Assembly (NCBI GenBank): GCA_945643635.1
Contig: CALZFC010000066.1
Location: 574,501-638,500, forward strand
DNA length: 64,000 nt
Source: Allodiplogaster sudhausi
Lineage: Eukaryota > Nematoda > Chromadorea > Rhabditida > Diplogasteridae
Reading direction: 5' to 3'
The notes under the pieces were generated by a model that made no database searches, was not told the DNA's origin, and saw nothing but the letters and a program-made list of their open reading frames with translations. Each line of letters opens with the position of its first letter. The stretch's first letter is position 1. A program made the position numbers and the translations under genes. This document shows, one piece after another, positions 24,301 through 37,800 of this stretch.

Positions 24301-27300
24301 TCAGAGCAGCAATGGCTGCTGATGGATCGGCAAGCGATTTCGCTTCTGCCAAGCTCTTTTCAAGCTCTCGCAATACGCCGTCATTGTCGTTGAGATCCTT
24401 CAGGAGCTGCTTCTCGTCGTCGATTGCTCTAATCAGAGGCTGTTGCAGCTCCTTGGCAGTATTCCTGAGTTCCTGGACTCGTGCTGCAGCTGCAGTCGCT
24501 CCATCTTCAAGGGATGCAACAGGCACCTCATTGAGGCGAGCGAGCAAGCCGTTCAGTGCCTCGATGTCTCCAGCCACCTTCTCGACGGGCTGCGGATGCT
24601 TGCCATCATAATTCTTTTTGATCTCGTCGAGTTCTTTGGCGAGTGCCAGCAAGATGTCGTCGATTTCGGCGGCTTTCTGCACCTTGTCAAGCTCTGCATT
24701 CTTCTTCGCAATCTCTTGACGGACCCGATCGAGGATGTGCTCGACGTCCTTGCGAGTCTTCTCCACTCGCTTCTTCTCTTCAGGAGCGTCGACGGCCAGC
24801 GTGGCGAGTTCTTCAAGCAGTGGCAGTGTCTCATTCTCAAGTTTTGTCTTGTCATCTTCGAGTTTGTGAATCTGATCGGAGAGAGACTCTTCTGGTGGAG
24901 ATTTGCCCTTCTTGCCCTTCTTTCCTTTGCCTCGCAAAGGCTGAAGGTGACCGTCGACTTCTTCAGCATCATCGCTTGCCTTTATAAGGCCATTGGTCAG
25001 CTTGCTGAGAAGCTTGTCGTGATCGTCCAGCTTCACTCTCAGCTCGCCAATGCGAGCGAGCTGTTCTTGTGCGAGAGGAAGACCTTCTTGCGCGAATGGC
25101 GACAGCTGTTGTTCCAGTTCGTCGAGCTGCTGTCGTGGCAGTGCATTGAGCGGTGACTCGTGAAGCTGGGCCACTTGCAGAGCAATAGCGAGGACGATGC
25201 GATCTTTTTCATCAGGAGGACTATGTCCAACTCCTTTGGTAGTCGTGTCCATGAGGTCATCGAGTGTTTGCTTTAGAATGCCATATTCTTCAGCCGTTTG
25301 TGACAGCTTATCCATCGCCGTAGCCTTGCTCTCATTGTCTATATTTTCATTCGCTGCAAGTTCTTCGTAGCAGAGGTGCATCTTTTCAAGACTGTCCATG
25401 GCATCTTGAAGAGCTGCAACTGCTTCGGCGAGCTGCTTCTCGCTCAAACCTGTCTCTAATGGCCCTATCTTCGAAAATTCCTGGCGCGCCTTTGAATAAA
25501 CTTCTTCAAAGCAGTTGACAAGTTCTGGCTTTTCAAGGTTGTCTTCCTCTTGCAAGCTTGATAACTGATCCTCAAGCATTTGCCGCGTAGTTTTATAGTC
25601 CTCATCGATGCGACTCAGGGTGTCTAGCATTCCCGGCTGAACGTCATGCCACTCTTTGAAGTTTGAGTCTTTCGCCTGCTGATAGATATCGTAAAGAGTG
25701 TCCAAATGGGCCTTAGCGTCGTCGATGCTCTTAAGTTCAGCAACAATCCCTTCCTTTTCTTTAGAAGCGCCCAGGCCAGCTGCACGATCAAGTGTTTTCT
25801 TCAACTCAGCTAGCGTGAAGTGAAACCTGGAAGTTAAAGCACCGATGTCCGAATCTCTGCCTTCTTCTGCTGCATAGTCGGTAGTGCTCACTCCAAGTCT
25901 TTCCACCGCCTCCATTTTTCGCCCTATGTCCGCGAGTATGTTATCAATTTCGTCGGTGGACGTACTTCCGTCATCTCTTTGCGCTGCCAGAATATCGTCG
26001 GCTAGGTTACGAAGTTCATTGAGAACTGCATGACGTTGATCCGCGGAACGATTTCCTTGCGCAAGGAGAGATTCCATTTCTTGTCCGATCGATGACAACC
26101 TGCTGTCGATTTCTTCCTTCACACCCGGCCACGTTTTCGATACAATAGTAACTTTCTCCTCGAAGTCCATTGGATCCAATCTTCTGGACGGACCAGGATG
26201 TTGATCGTCGTCGATTTCTCGAGCATGAAGTTTCTGATCGCCCAATGTCCGCTAGAAATATGTGAGAATTTATACTTGAGGCGGAATATAATTTGGAAAA
26301 ATAGTGTATAAACTGAAAATGAAGAATAAAATTAGTCATAAGCAGCACTAAAAAAGTACCTTGAGTTCTTCGAGAGTTGCTCTAAGCTGTGGGACGTCAT
26401 CAGAGGGAAGCATTCGCTCTTCAACTATTTGTATGATTGTTGTGACAGTGTTTGTCACCATCACAAGCATCTTCTTCCTTCGCGAAGATGTTGTCGAAGC
26501 CGAGCTGCTAACTGGAGACGGAGAACGCACTGCGGCGTTCGGCTCGATCTTCAATGCAACAATCAACATACTTATCTTACTAAAGACTTATAGACTATTT
26601 ATTTATTTATTTATTTATTTATCTGTTCATTATCTATTTATTTATTTGTTTGTTTACTTATTCATTCATTTATGTGTGAATATATTTATATATTCATATT
26701 AATATGCATATTATATATGCACATAGATATTATATATATAATGCATACCTCGCATTCCACAAAGTATCGGGGCTGCATACAAAGGTTATGCAACAAATTC
26801 AAATGCAGCTGGACGCTCTCGAGCTCTTCTTGCACCTTCAAATAATTAAAGAATCTACTATTCATCTATGAGCAATTAACGTTGAAATTAATGTGAAATG
26901 AGCTCTAATTTTTCTCTATACACTTTTATCATAGGCAAAATTTCATGTGCATACATACATACTTCTGACTTTCAAGGTCTCGTTTTGCGCATTTGGCCGT
27001 ATCATATATGTCCTAGTACGCAATTTTGTGAAGAACTACGGCCCATTTTGTAAAGCTCGGGGAGTTGGAAAAGCGAATTGATTTTGTCCTAAATAGAAAA
27101 CTAAATTCCCTAGGGCTCGAATACTACGGGCAGGCAAAATGAGCGGCTGATATCCTTCCACGTCTTGAAAAGCACTAATAACTAACTTCAGAAGTGTTTA
27201 TGTTCCTGGATTTGACGCGGGCTTCGAGGCCCTTGAGCTGACTGAAGAGGAAGGAGTGCTTTTCCTCCAGTGACCGCTCATCAACCAACTCGTGCTTCAT

Positions 27301-28483
27301 GCCTTCCACTCTTTCCTGCAAATCATTCAAGAAATGAGCACCTGTCAATTGTGAAAAGAGGATCGTGATGAGCACCTGAATGGATGATTTCAAGCACTTC
27401 ATCTTCTGGCTGAGTGCTTGGAGTCGCGTCATCTTGTCGCTGTCACTTCCCTTCTCCGCGTTCTTCTTCTGCTCCTCCACGCCATCAATCCATTCGAGAA
27501 TGAGCTGATGAAACAACAATAATAATAACTTCTCCCATTCTTATTCAAGAAAAATTTCGTTAGTATTCAACTATCAAGCAACGATAGACTTAAGTTCGAA
27601 AGAAACGGTTTTTGATATGTGTAGCCATTGTGAAACCTCAAGTTTGTCAGAGTCTTCCACTGCGGAGAGCGCCCTCTTGGGCCCGCTCGCATAGCTTTCC
27701 ATGATTCGTCGGGCACAATCAGCCACTCGCAAGGCTTCACTTTCAATCTTCATGTCGGATGCATCTAAACAACCCCGTTGATCTACTCAATCGATCAATG
27801 AAGCAGAAGATGCTACCATCGGCGAGTTGTTCAATGGGAACGAGGTGAAGCGACTGGGCCGCGTCACTCGACGCTGAGAGCGACGAGCGGTGGGAGAAAA
27901 CGGAATCGCTTCTCTCCAACTCTGAGGACCCCACCGACAGCTGAGAAGTATCTTCTCACTTTGAATTCTATTTCAATGTCATCTACGAACATATGAGTAG
28001 GCCGAGGTGGAGGGTAGCCTAGAGTAGAGATGAACTGGAAGAGAAGGCGCGTCCGGGGCAACGAGACGGCTCACTCTCTCCTTCAATCTCGCGTAAACTC
28101 TCACGACATCTTCGATTGCCTGCAGAGAGTTGTTGCATGAGTTCTTCGTGGGTGGGATGGCACCTCGCTATTCTCGACACGAAGTCCTTGCAGTTTGGAG
28201 ACGAGCTTAGCGTGCTGCCAAGTGGCATCGCGGATCTCTTGCAGCGCTGCCAGCCATTCTGGGTCATTGGCAGAATCAAGTGCTCTTTGTTCCAGACTCT
28301 CCAGATCAGCCGATGCTGACGTCAGCCATCTCAAAAGATTACCATCAAATTTAAAAAAAAAAAACATTTATAGAAGCTCAACAATGGAATTACATATTAG
28401 AGTCACTTTGCAAGCGGTAACTCCGTTGGCATTGTTTGGCAACTCATGATTATATTTCCAGAAACTGAGAGTATATCTTTCTT

Positions 28484-28542
<59 letters not shown>

Positions 28543-28699
28543 GTCTCTCTTTCTGTCTTTCTCCTTCTGTCTTTCTCTCTCTCTCTTTCTCTTTCTGCCT
28601 CTCTCTCTCTCTCTCTCTCTCTTTCTTTCTCTTTCTGTCTTTCTCTCTCTCTTTCTCTTTCTGTCTTTCTTTCTTTCTCTCTCTCTCTTTCTCTTTCTG

Positions 28700-28744
<45 letters not shown>

Positions 28745-28825
28745 GTCTCTCTTTCTCTTTCTGCCTTTCTCTCTCTTTCTCTTTCTGTCTTTCTTTCTTT
28801 CTCTCTCTCTCTTTCTCTTTCTGCT

Positions 28826-28874
<49 letters not shown>

Positions 28875-31800
28875 TTCTCTTTCTGTCTTTCTCTCTCTTT
28901 CTCTTTCTGTCTTTCTTTCTCTCTCTCTTTCTCTTTCTGTCTTTCTTTCTCTCTCTTTCTCTTTCTGCCTCTCTCTCTCTCTCTTTCTGTCTTGTTGCAG
29001 CGAAGAACTGATTGATTTAGAGATCAAACCGAGTGAATGGAGCGAGCTTGGCAATGAGCTTGGCTTCATGTCGCTTCAATCGATCGGAATCTCTCAAGAA
29101 CTTGGAGATGCGGCCATCCAAAGAGAAGGCCTTCCTTTCCAAGTCAGCGAATTCCGGTCTCAGTTTCTGCCGCAACTCCGATCCAGCTATGCGCTCCAAC
29201 TCGGATACGTCACTCTAAATTTGATTCATTCAAGATCAGTCAAGCGTCTTTAGAAGGCTTTTCTTAATATTTGAGCTGAAAGGCTAGCCTTAAAAAAGAG
29301 TAACTGCCATGAAAGCATGTAAGATATAAGATGAAATGAAGACCTTCCAAGCAGCCCAGCCGGATTCATTCAACTCGCACACTTCTTCACGGCGCGCGAC
29401 TTGGATAAGCATCTTGAACTCGTCCTCGTATTCCAGGAACCGGCCATTCAGCAGATCGAGCAGATGCCTTGCCACTTCCATGAAAAGACGACGGCGTTCG
29501 GCCGCGCGCGTTGCCAGTTTCTGCTGAAGCTGAGCAATCTTCACGCGCGCGTCCTCCGTCCGCGCGGAGAGAGAAGCCGCCGTCAGATCCTCCAGCATCC
29601 GCTTCTCTTCCATCTCCTCCGTCCGTAGTCCTTGCAGAAGACTCAGATGGTTGGAAGGGTAGTCGTCTAGGGAGGGCAGTGGCTGAGACAGGCGGGTCTC
29701 CACTCCCGCTGCCACTTCCTCCGAAGACAGCTCGTCCTCCTCAACCAAATATTGTCAACGAAAATAATCTCACGAATAAATATGTATATTCATTTAGGAT
29801 CATATTTCACGTGGGTTGATGAAAACAAAAGGAAAGAAATGATAAGATCGGCAAACTTGGCTGAGGCTCCTTCGTTTGAAGTTTCTGATGAGAGAGTCGA
29901 CGTTGAAAGCGGCGATATGAACATCAGCGGTCGTTTGCTCTGTCTTGACTTCTTCGCCAAGTTGCAGCATTCGTTCGTAAAGAACCCTCTCCTGAACATT
30001 CGATTTTTTTTTTCAATTTTATTAATGAAAAAGATGGAGTAAAACCTAACCTTGGTATTTGGTTCTTGCCGTGTTTGTTCCTCCAAAGTCGGCGAGTCGC
30101 TCCAGAAAGATGTCCCCGCTTGCCTATACAAATTATATTGATAATCAATCAACAGGCAATTAAAAAATGCTCATAGTAACTCGCAAGAAATGAACCTCGC
30201 AGAATGGTCGCAGACATCGAGGGCCTCGAGAAAGTGGTTGACCTTCGAGATGAAATCCGCGCGTTTGGCAATCAACGACAGCTGCTTCTCCAAGTCGTAC
30301 AGCAGCAGATTTAGTCTGTGATGAAGCAGAATATAAATGAGTACATTTGTATAAATCGAATCACACGCTTATTTTTTATGCGAAATACGACTTTAAAAAA
30401 AGAATAACTGACTCCAGTGAACAAAAAAATGCTTGTCTTAACTAACTTTTCATTAACCCGATCGAATTCAAGCTTAAGGAAGGATGACTTGATGGCAACA
30501 ATCTCCCTCCTGAGACTTTCTGCATCCGCTCTCCAGCCAGGAATCTCCGCTCTCAGTTGTTCAAGCTCCGCCAGCACTTCTTCTCGCTGAAATCATCTTG
30601 ATCAATGCATACTCGCCGATATGCTTATTCGTTCCCCCTCGAGTCACCATGTGTTGTTGCCACAGTCCAATCTCAGTAGGCATATTCAAAAACTCGTCTC
30701 GAGTGGAAAGTGAAACATGGCAATTTGCCAAGTATCATTGTTTTACGTCTGGTGTGATTTGGAAGAATTCAAGATGGTTTCACATGCCTTTACTTTGTAA
30801 ATTTCGTCTTTTTTGCGTTTGATTAACCGATATTGATAAAGTTTATATTTGAAATACATTCTGTATACCTTTTTTATTCTTTTTTGTCAGAAGTTGCTGT
30901 AGTTATGATCGAAATTTTGAGAGGGATTGCATACCCAAAGACTACTTTTCTTTTCATCAGATGACTACATGTTGGTAAAGCAAACATTACTATAAACTTT
31001 CATATTCAGTGACAGTTCGCTTTTAAGTGGACTCGCGCGTCGCGACCTCCATCGTGGACGGCATCACCGGCGAGTGCATCGGAGTCAATTACTTTAGGTT
31101 TGCCTAACAATTTGTTGATAAAGTTTGTATTTCACATACATTCTGCTTACCTTTCTTAATGATCTGGTTTGTGTGAGAAGTTATCGTAGTTATTTTCGAG
31201 ATTTGAACATTCCAAGACGTTTTTTTCTCTTTTTTTTTCATCCGATGATGAATGCTGATTAATGCAAATATTGTTAAGCATTGACTGGAGACGCTCCAGG
31301 CCGTCCACCAGAGGCTCACCCAGTTGAAGATCCCGAACTGTTTTCTCAACAGACAGAAGGACTACAAGGACGGCAAGTACACCCAGGTCTGCATCATGCT
31401 CTGCATTCATTTGTTCGAACATTTACACATATGAGCTCGTTATCATTGCGTTCATGCCGCTGTTTTCACGGCATTAGCTGTACTTGGCTGGCCTTAATAG
31501 ATTCTTGAATGCTTGTTTCTCTTAAAGTGCTCTTATTTGGCTATGCCCTTTCTTTTTCTGGATAATGTCAGCTTCTACTTAATAGGCGAGGGTGTTTGCG
31601 TATAAATAACATCGCCGCCAATCTTTCATTTCAGAGCCAGATCGCTTTCAAGGACTCGCGCGTGTCAACTCGGAGCCTGATGTCCAATCAAGGTGCATAT
31701 ATTTTTCTTTTCTTATTTTAGACTCTTCAAACCAAGATAATCAAAGATCTTTATTTATTATGTAAGGCTTTTAAAATCAAAATAATAACGTTTTTTTCTT

Positions 31801-34800
31801 CTTTCTTTTTTCTGACTTGTTATATTTATCACAGAAATTTTCTGGTTTAAGGTTTAAGGCCACTTGGATGAATGGGGGAACGAGAAGTTTAATACTTCTT
31901 AATCTATTTATTTTGAATGACTTGTCTTTAGAACGAAGACTGGACAAGGAGAAAGAAGAAATTTGTAAAGGTGTGTTTATTTCTCCGTAATTTCTATAAT
32001 CTAGCTCACCGTTCAAGTGCCTTTTTTTAAATGTGTTTTCACTTGCAGAATGCCATCCTATCGAGGAGATGCTCATCGGCGCCTTCTCGAGGTCGTCGCT
32101 GGCATTAAGGTACGGTAGCTCTTCCTCTGAAGAAATTTAATCATCAATATTTTTTCTAGAACTTCGGTCTCTCTGGCGAGGCTGCAGCCGTCTGCTCGTC
32201 CGTTCGGCCAGCACTCTTGAGAAGGTCAGTTAGTGTCAGTATAAATGAGACGTTCACTAGACAGTTTGTAAGATACGGTAGAACTGCATATTAAAATTAT
32301 CTTATTTTTTAAACTGCAGAGTGAAGTGCCGTCGAGGGATGCTCAACGGCACCGTCTCGACATCGTGTCCGACATTCGGGTACGGTAGCTTTTCGTTTTG
32401 TTTAGAAATCTTTGAGAAGAACAGCCTCGCCTTCATTTTCATAGTATGCTTTGGAATTCATAAAAAGTTTGCATCTCTTATAATCAATATTGTTACTTCT
32501 AGAACCTCGGCCTCGCTATAGTGGCTGCCTCCGTCTGCTCATCCGACTCGTCCAGCACTCTTGAGAAGGTCAGTCAGTGTCGGGGTAAATGAGAGTTGGT
32601 GGGTGGTAGTACAATTCCTTCTTGAGAGTAACTTTATTGTCATTTCTAGAGTGGCGATCGAGTGGCGGACGGGAATGCGCTGCTTCTCCACCTTCCCCGT
32701 GGGCAAAGGTATGTTGAGGAGAGAGAGAGAGAGGGAGGGAGGGAGAGAATGAAGCAGAAAGAGTAAGTTAGTTAGAGAGAAATAGAGACTGGGAACGGGA
32801 GCAAAATCAATGTCCCATAAGAAACTCTACATTAAGAAGCATTTTGTAACGAGGCATGACTTTTAGATCACGGCAGATGGCGAAAGAAAGAAGAAGTGTG
32901 CGAGGGAGCCTGAGGCAGCACCGCACCCCACGACTTCCCCATTCCCGCTAATCAGCCCCCTCCCCATTTTGAAAGCCGCCCGAGTAACTCCAAAGTGAGC
33001 GAAAGGGTGCACATGTATTTTTCTTTTTAATGTAATGGCATAAAGAATTTTTTATATTTCTCAATTGCGGGTTTGGAGTTGCTTGAAAAAAAGCATCCAA
33101 AACTCGCTGTTGGAAATGTCTTTTTATTGCTTGTATAAAGAATTTTTCTACTTTAAAATCCATTGAGAAGTGTACTGGGTGACAGCTGAAACATGCTGAA
33201 AGTTCATCCGATTCATCCTGCAAGAAAGGATGAATGCGGTGAACATCTCTGATCATGGCTACTTGCCAAGGTTCCCTTGGCAAATTGCCAGGGGACCGCG
33301 TTTGGCAAAAACCCGGCCCCCCAAAAGTGGTCTGAGGATGCTGTTGAGTGCATCAACACATGGTGCCCTCCCTTCACCTGATAACTCCCATTAAAAGGTC
33401 GAATTCTCTTCATCCTAAACTTTCGATTTGAGTTCCGGCGTCAGGGTATTATTTCTGCGCATATTACGCGTGAGGATGAGTCTTCCTGACATTACACTGC
33501 CGCAAGAGCCAAAGGCACGAACAAGACGTTTGTGTAAACCGAAAAACAGCGCCACAGACCCGTGCTCCCCTCTCTCGGCCACCACGCACTCCCCTCTACG
33601 CTCAGCTTCTTATTTTACAAAAGGGAAATACATGACGTCTGACTCTGTCTGCACAACATTTCTTCTTTCTATCGCACTGATGAAATGACCTGATGGAGAG
33701 AGAAGTTGCTCAGAGTGGCATTTCTCGTGCGGAGCTGCTTCACGCGGTCGTACAACAAGCTCAGACGCTTGAAAAGATCCATCTGAAATAATAAACTATT
33801 ACAAAAATCAATCTATGTATGCACGTACGGCTCGTGGTAAGCCAGGATTTAGATAGAGCAAAAAAAAATCCCCTCCCTCTCATCTGACTAACAAATGAGC
33901 ATTCTAAGAATAGCAATAGGGATAAGATGAGTGTGACCTTGATATCCAAAGTGCGGATGACTTTCTGCCGTCTCTTCTGCAGAGTGAACGACTCGCCGAC
34001 TCTCCCCTCCGCTGCCTTTTCCTGGATATTCTTCATTTTTATCTCTTTATTCGACTCTCGTTCAAGTGTTTAGAAATATGAATTCTCGATCTGTGAAAGT
34101 TCTAAAAGTATTGAAACTGAGTGCAAATAAGTAGTTCAGATATGAAATACGTGAACAACACAAATGCTAAAAAGAAGCCACAAATGCATAGGCTAATTCA
34201 CTGAGCGCGAAAGAATGAGAAACTAACTTGCAGAGAAAGGAGAATGCTTCTGTTTGGTGCACAAGAAATGACCGATGAGAGAGAAGAAGAGACGCAGGAG
34301 CATTCAAGCGGCAAAGCAACACGAGCCTACCTTTCAGATCACCAAAAAAGGCAGTTGAGGAATATGAAAGTTGACAAGTTGGAAACAAAAATGTCAGAGT
34401 GGGCACATGCGCGTTTATTTTCTATCCTATTAACATGAGCGAACTCTTCAGAGATTAAGGAATGCGACAGACTCCGCAACAGTTGGTTGCATCATTGACT
34501 TTTTAGCATTGAATCAATGACAAACAGATGGTTCTGGTCTAATCCGAGAGCGAACTCGCAAAGGATGAAAAGTGGATTGCGTTCGGAAGGCAGCGGCTGG
34601 CCTCTCTGGCATGACATTTGTGTACAAACAACTGTTTCAGCAACCAGTTCAATTTGTTTGCTAACGACTTGAGCTTATTTTGGGGGAGCGACGCGGCAGA
34701 GTGGAAAAGACAACAAAGCAAAGTTCCGACATCTGATCAGCGGCTTCCTCCTTAAAGACAACAACTAATCGGAAGCGAAGAGAAGGATAAACGAGAACCA

Positions 34801-37800
34801 CTGCGGAGAGAGGAGAGAGAGCAGCAGACACGAACAGAAATGCGATCTGCCGTGCTGTAAAGGCGGTGCATGCAAAGAAAGAGAGAGCTAGAGAATGGAA
34901 AAAGAATGGAGAGTTAGAGAAAGCAAGAAGACTCAACTTTAGATTTCAGACGTGAACGCGTTACTGCCGTTAACTCACTGTTCCAATGGCGGCAGGGAGA
35001 GACTCAGAGTGGATGCCTACCGATTGGTAAGAAAAAATGAGAGATTGAGAAGTAAACCAAGAGAGAAGAAGAAACGTAGAAACGAGAGATAGAGAGAGAG
35101 AGAGAGGGAGAGAGCGAGAGAGAGGGAGAGAGAGAGAGAGGGAGAGGGAGGGAGAGAGAGAGATGGAACATGTGTCAGGCAGATTGATTGGTGACAGGAG
35201 CAACACATCATTCAAAGTGCACATCGAGAATCAGCAGTAATGAAAGATGAGGATAATGCGAATTGGCAGAGGAAAAGAAGACTCAACGTTTCATGGCAAC
35301 ACAACCAGTGAAAGGAAGAGTGGCCTGACCTGAACAAGAAGAGCGGCCGCTTGGCAGTCCTCTTCACCAGACATCCCAATCTGGCGAAGCTTCAGTTCCT
35401 CGTCTCTCTCAGCGCGGGCCTTCGCTCCCTCCAGTCGCACCTCCAGGGAGGCTGCAAGACTCTGCAAAGAACAGCTGCACTTGCACGAGAAGGAGAGGGA
35501 CAGCGATCACGTAGTTTATGAAGAGAGAAGCAGAGAGGGATATAGATTGACAGAGAATCGGAGGAAAATCGAACGGGAAAGTAGGTAGCGATGTCCCGAA
35601 GAGAGACGCCCAACGTGTGAAGCTCCCGCAACGAGGGGGAGTCCTGGAATCAAAGATATCTTTGGCCAGAGCTGCCGCTCGCACCCGCTTAGGAGAGAAT
35701 ACATAAGAGAATGACTCTGTGCCTTCATGTCTGCAAGTGTACATAAAATGTTCGGAGAGAGGGATCGGGAACAGTTCAGGAGAGGAAGGAGTGGCAGGAA
35801 ATCAAGTATGGAGATGGAGCAGAGACAGCTCAACGCCTCCACTCCCCCCCCCTTAAGTCAACTTGTTTCCACTCGTCACTCTCACTTATTCTCCATCTAT
35901 GGCGTACTCTGTGACAGTGAGCAAAGGAGATGGAAAGTAAAAACAGTTAAGAGAAAATGTTGTGGGTGAACGAGAGTTCTATGCACAGGAAAGATGTACA
36001 TACATAGATAGAGAGATAGAGAGAGATGTAGAGATAAAAAGATAGAAAGATAGAGAGAAAGAGAGATAGAAAGAAAGAGAGAGGGAGGGAGAGAGAGAGA
36101 GAGTTGGCAGTGACCTTGGCGCTCTCGCAACTCGCGATTCCCAGCTCGACTCGTCGAAAGGTGAAGATGGCGTCCCGCTTGGCATTCCACTGTTCTCTTA
36201 GTTCGTGGGGGAGTCGACTGCCGAGCAACGCGATGGACTCCTCTGTGTCTCTCTCCGTTTCTTGCAGTTGCCGCTCACTCTCTTCCCCTCGAGCGATTGC
36301 GTCCTTCAGTCGCGAACACAACATTCCATAGTAAGCCTACAATTCAGTTACAATTAAGCATATTTCTCTTCTCAATCTAGAAAATAACAAAAGTATACAA
36401 GCTTTGGAAATGAGAAAAGGAAGAATATAGCTTGCCTCGTCCATAACTCCGCCTTCGTTTGCCTGCAACGTACTCGTTTTAATCATGTTATTCATAGGAA
36501 TGAGAGTGGATTACGACAAGCGAATGTATGCACATTTAGCTTTCCGTTATCATCGTTTCGGGTGGCATGAAAAATGCAACCCCAAAATTGGATGTTAAGA
36601 ATATCTTCATCGAATGCGCATCGAAACATCGAAAAAGAAAATTAAAAAAAAATATTTGGCAGCTCATTAATTCGGTAAGTAATTTGGATTATCGCATTTA
36701 TAAGCAACCGAATAGAGTGCGTGACTTAAACAGATGGTGAGAGAACGAACCATTCTCTCCAATTCACAGAGGATTCGTCTGTAGTGAGAGAGGTCGACTT
36801 GCTGAGAATGAGGGCCGGCTGCAAGAGAGTTGAGAAGCCGGTGAATGACTAAGACTTCTGCTCGCTGTTCCTCATGTTCCTGACAAGAGTGAAATGAGTC
36901 ATCTCTTCTTAAACAGTGAAGAAAGAAGAAGGCGAGAGAAGAAGAAACAACTTCGCTGCGACTCTTCGCTTGGTTCATTCGTCGTTCGATGTCATGGAGG
37001 AGTGGCTGCAACTTGTATAGCAGAGTCAGTCGACGCTGCAACTCGAAGCGGGCAGCCTGAGGTAGGAAGTTGAAGTATCTTTCATTTCCAAAGCCTTCCC
37101 TCATCTATCCACCCACCTTAACTGCGAATTCAGGCGTCGGATGAGGCCCGGCCATGTGGCCTGGGAAGTTGCCCAGTTTGATCGCTTCCTGAATAAATCA
37201 CAGTATTGACTGTGGACGCTGCTGCTGTTCAATGGTGATAGTAAGATAAACGGGTTGGCGGATGCCTGGGACAGCCAACTTCAATGTCGTGAATGAGCGC
37301 GGCGAGTTCCCTCGAATCGGCGACGTGCCGTTGGAGATCGATTTCCATCTAGGAAAGGGAAGGATTTAGATGCAAGAATAATTAAGAGTGAGGATGAAAA
37401 TAGACTGACGACATCGGTGGCATGGGAAGTAGAAGGCACGGCAAGGTGGGTAGTCACGCCCTCTCGTGGCAACTTAAGTTCTTTTCTATTAATTTATAAA
37501 ATTAAACTAGAAAAGATTATCATGCCAATTCATCAAAAATATTATTTTAATTTTAGGTGAACATGATATGAGATGCTTGCGTACGTCGATAATGTCCTTC
37601 TTGCGAGAAAGTAGTTGAGAGAGTCGCAACTCGATGGCGAGACGAGCAGAGACGCAGAGGAGTGGAGCCAGTTGCTCGGCTTCGGCCTCCAGGCAATCCA
37701 GCGCCACCCTCTCATCTGACATCCAAGAGTCCGGGCATGACATTTCAAGCGAGGCTGCTAACCTGCCAAAGTGTTTGTCTTCGTGCGCACTCCCAGGGCC

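Larger units (their letters stand above)
476..25210 (-). repeat. Tandem array, about 9.77 copies of a 2,532-bp (844-codon) coding unit
   Basis: An identical landmark recurs at 1478, 4007, 6539, 9071, 11603, 14134, 16666, 19197, 21729 and 24261. Spacings are 2529, 2532, 2532, 2532, 2531, 2532, 2531, 2532 and 2532 bp. The 2529 unit lacks one codon in the linker (KSEEESL instead of KSPPEESL). The two 2531 spacings mark the two single-base losses. By eye the units differ at only a few tens of sites. Two subfamilies are visible: right-hand units (about 17.5-24 kb) carry variants such as SKLGKQ, RIVFAIA, YDYLVAEL and ALMAARD; left-hand units carry SKPGKQ, RIVLAIA, YDDLVAEL and ALKAARD. The unit at about 15.29 kb carries a silent intermediate at the SK(P/L)GKQ site. 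Confidence 0.97.

Noticed and set aside
345..25260. Many open frames of 60-240 codons on both strands throughout the repeat array, conserved in every unit
   Set aside because: They are shadows of the coiled-coil coding frame. Their conservation follows only from the near identity of the units, and they lack splice or start context.
28368..29069. Open frames of 189-233 codons rich in Ser/Leu/Phe or Arg/Glu
   Set aside because: They come from the (CT)n/(CTTT)n tract in an intron and have no non-repetitive coding content.
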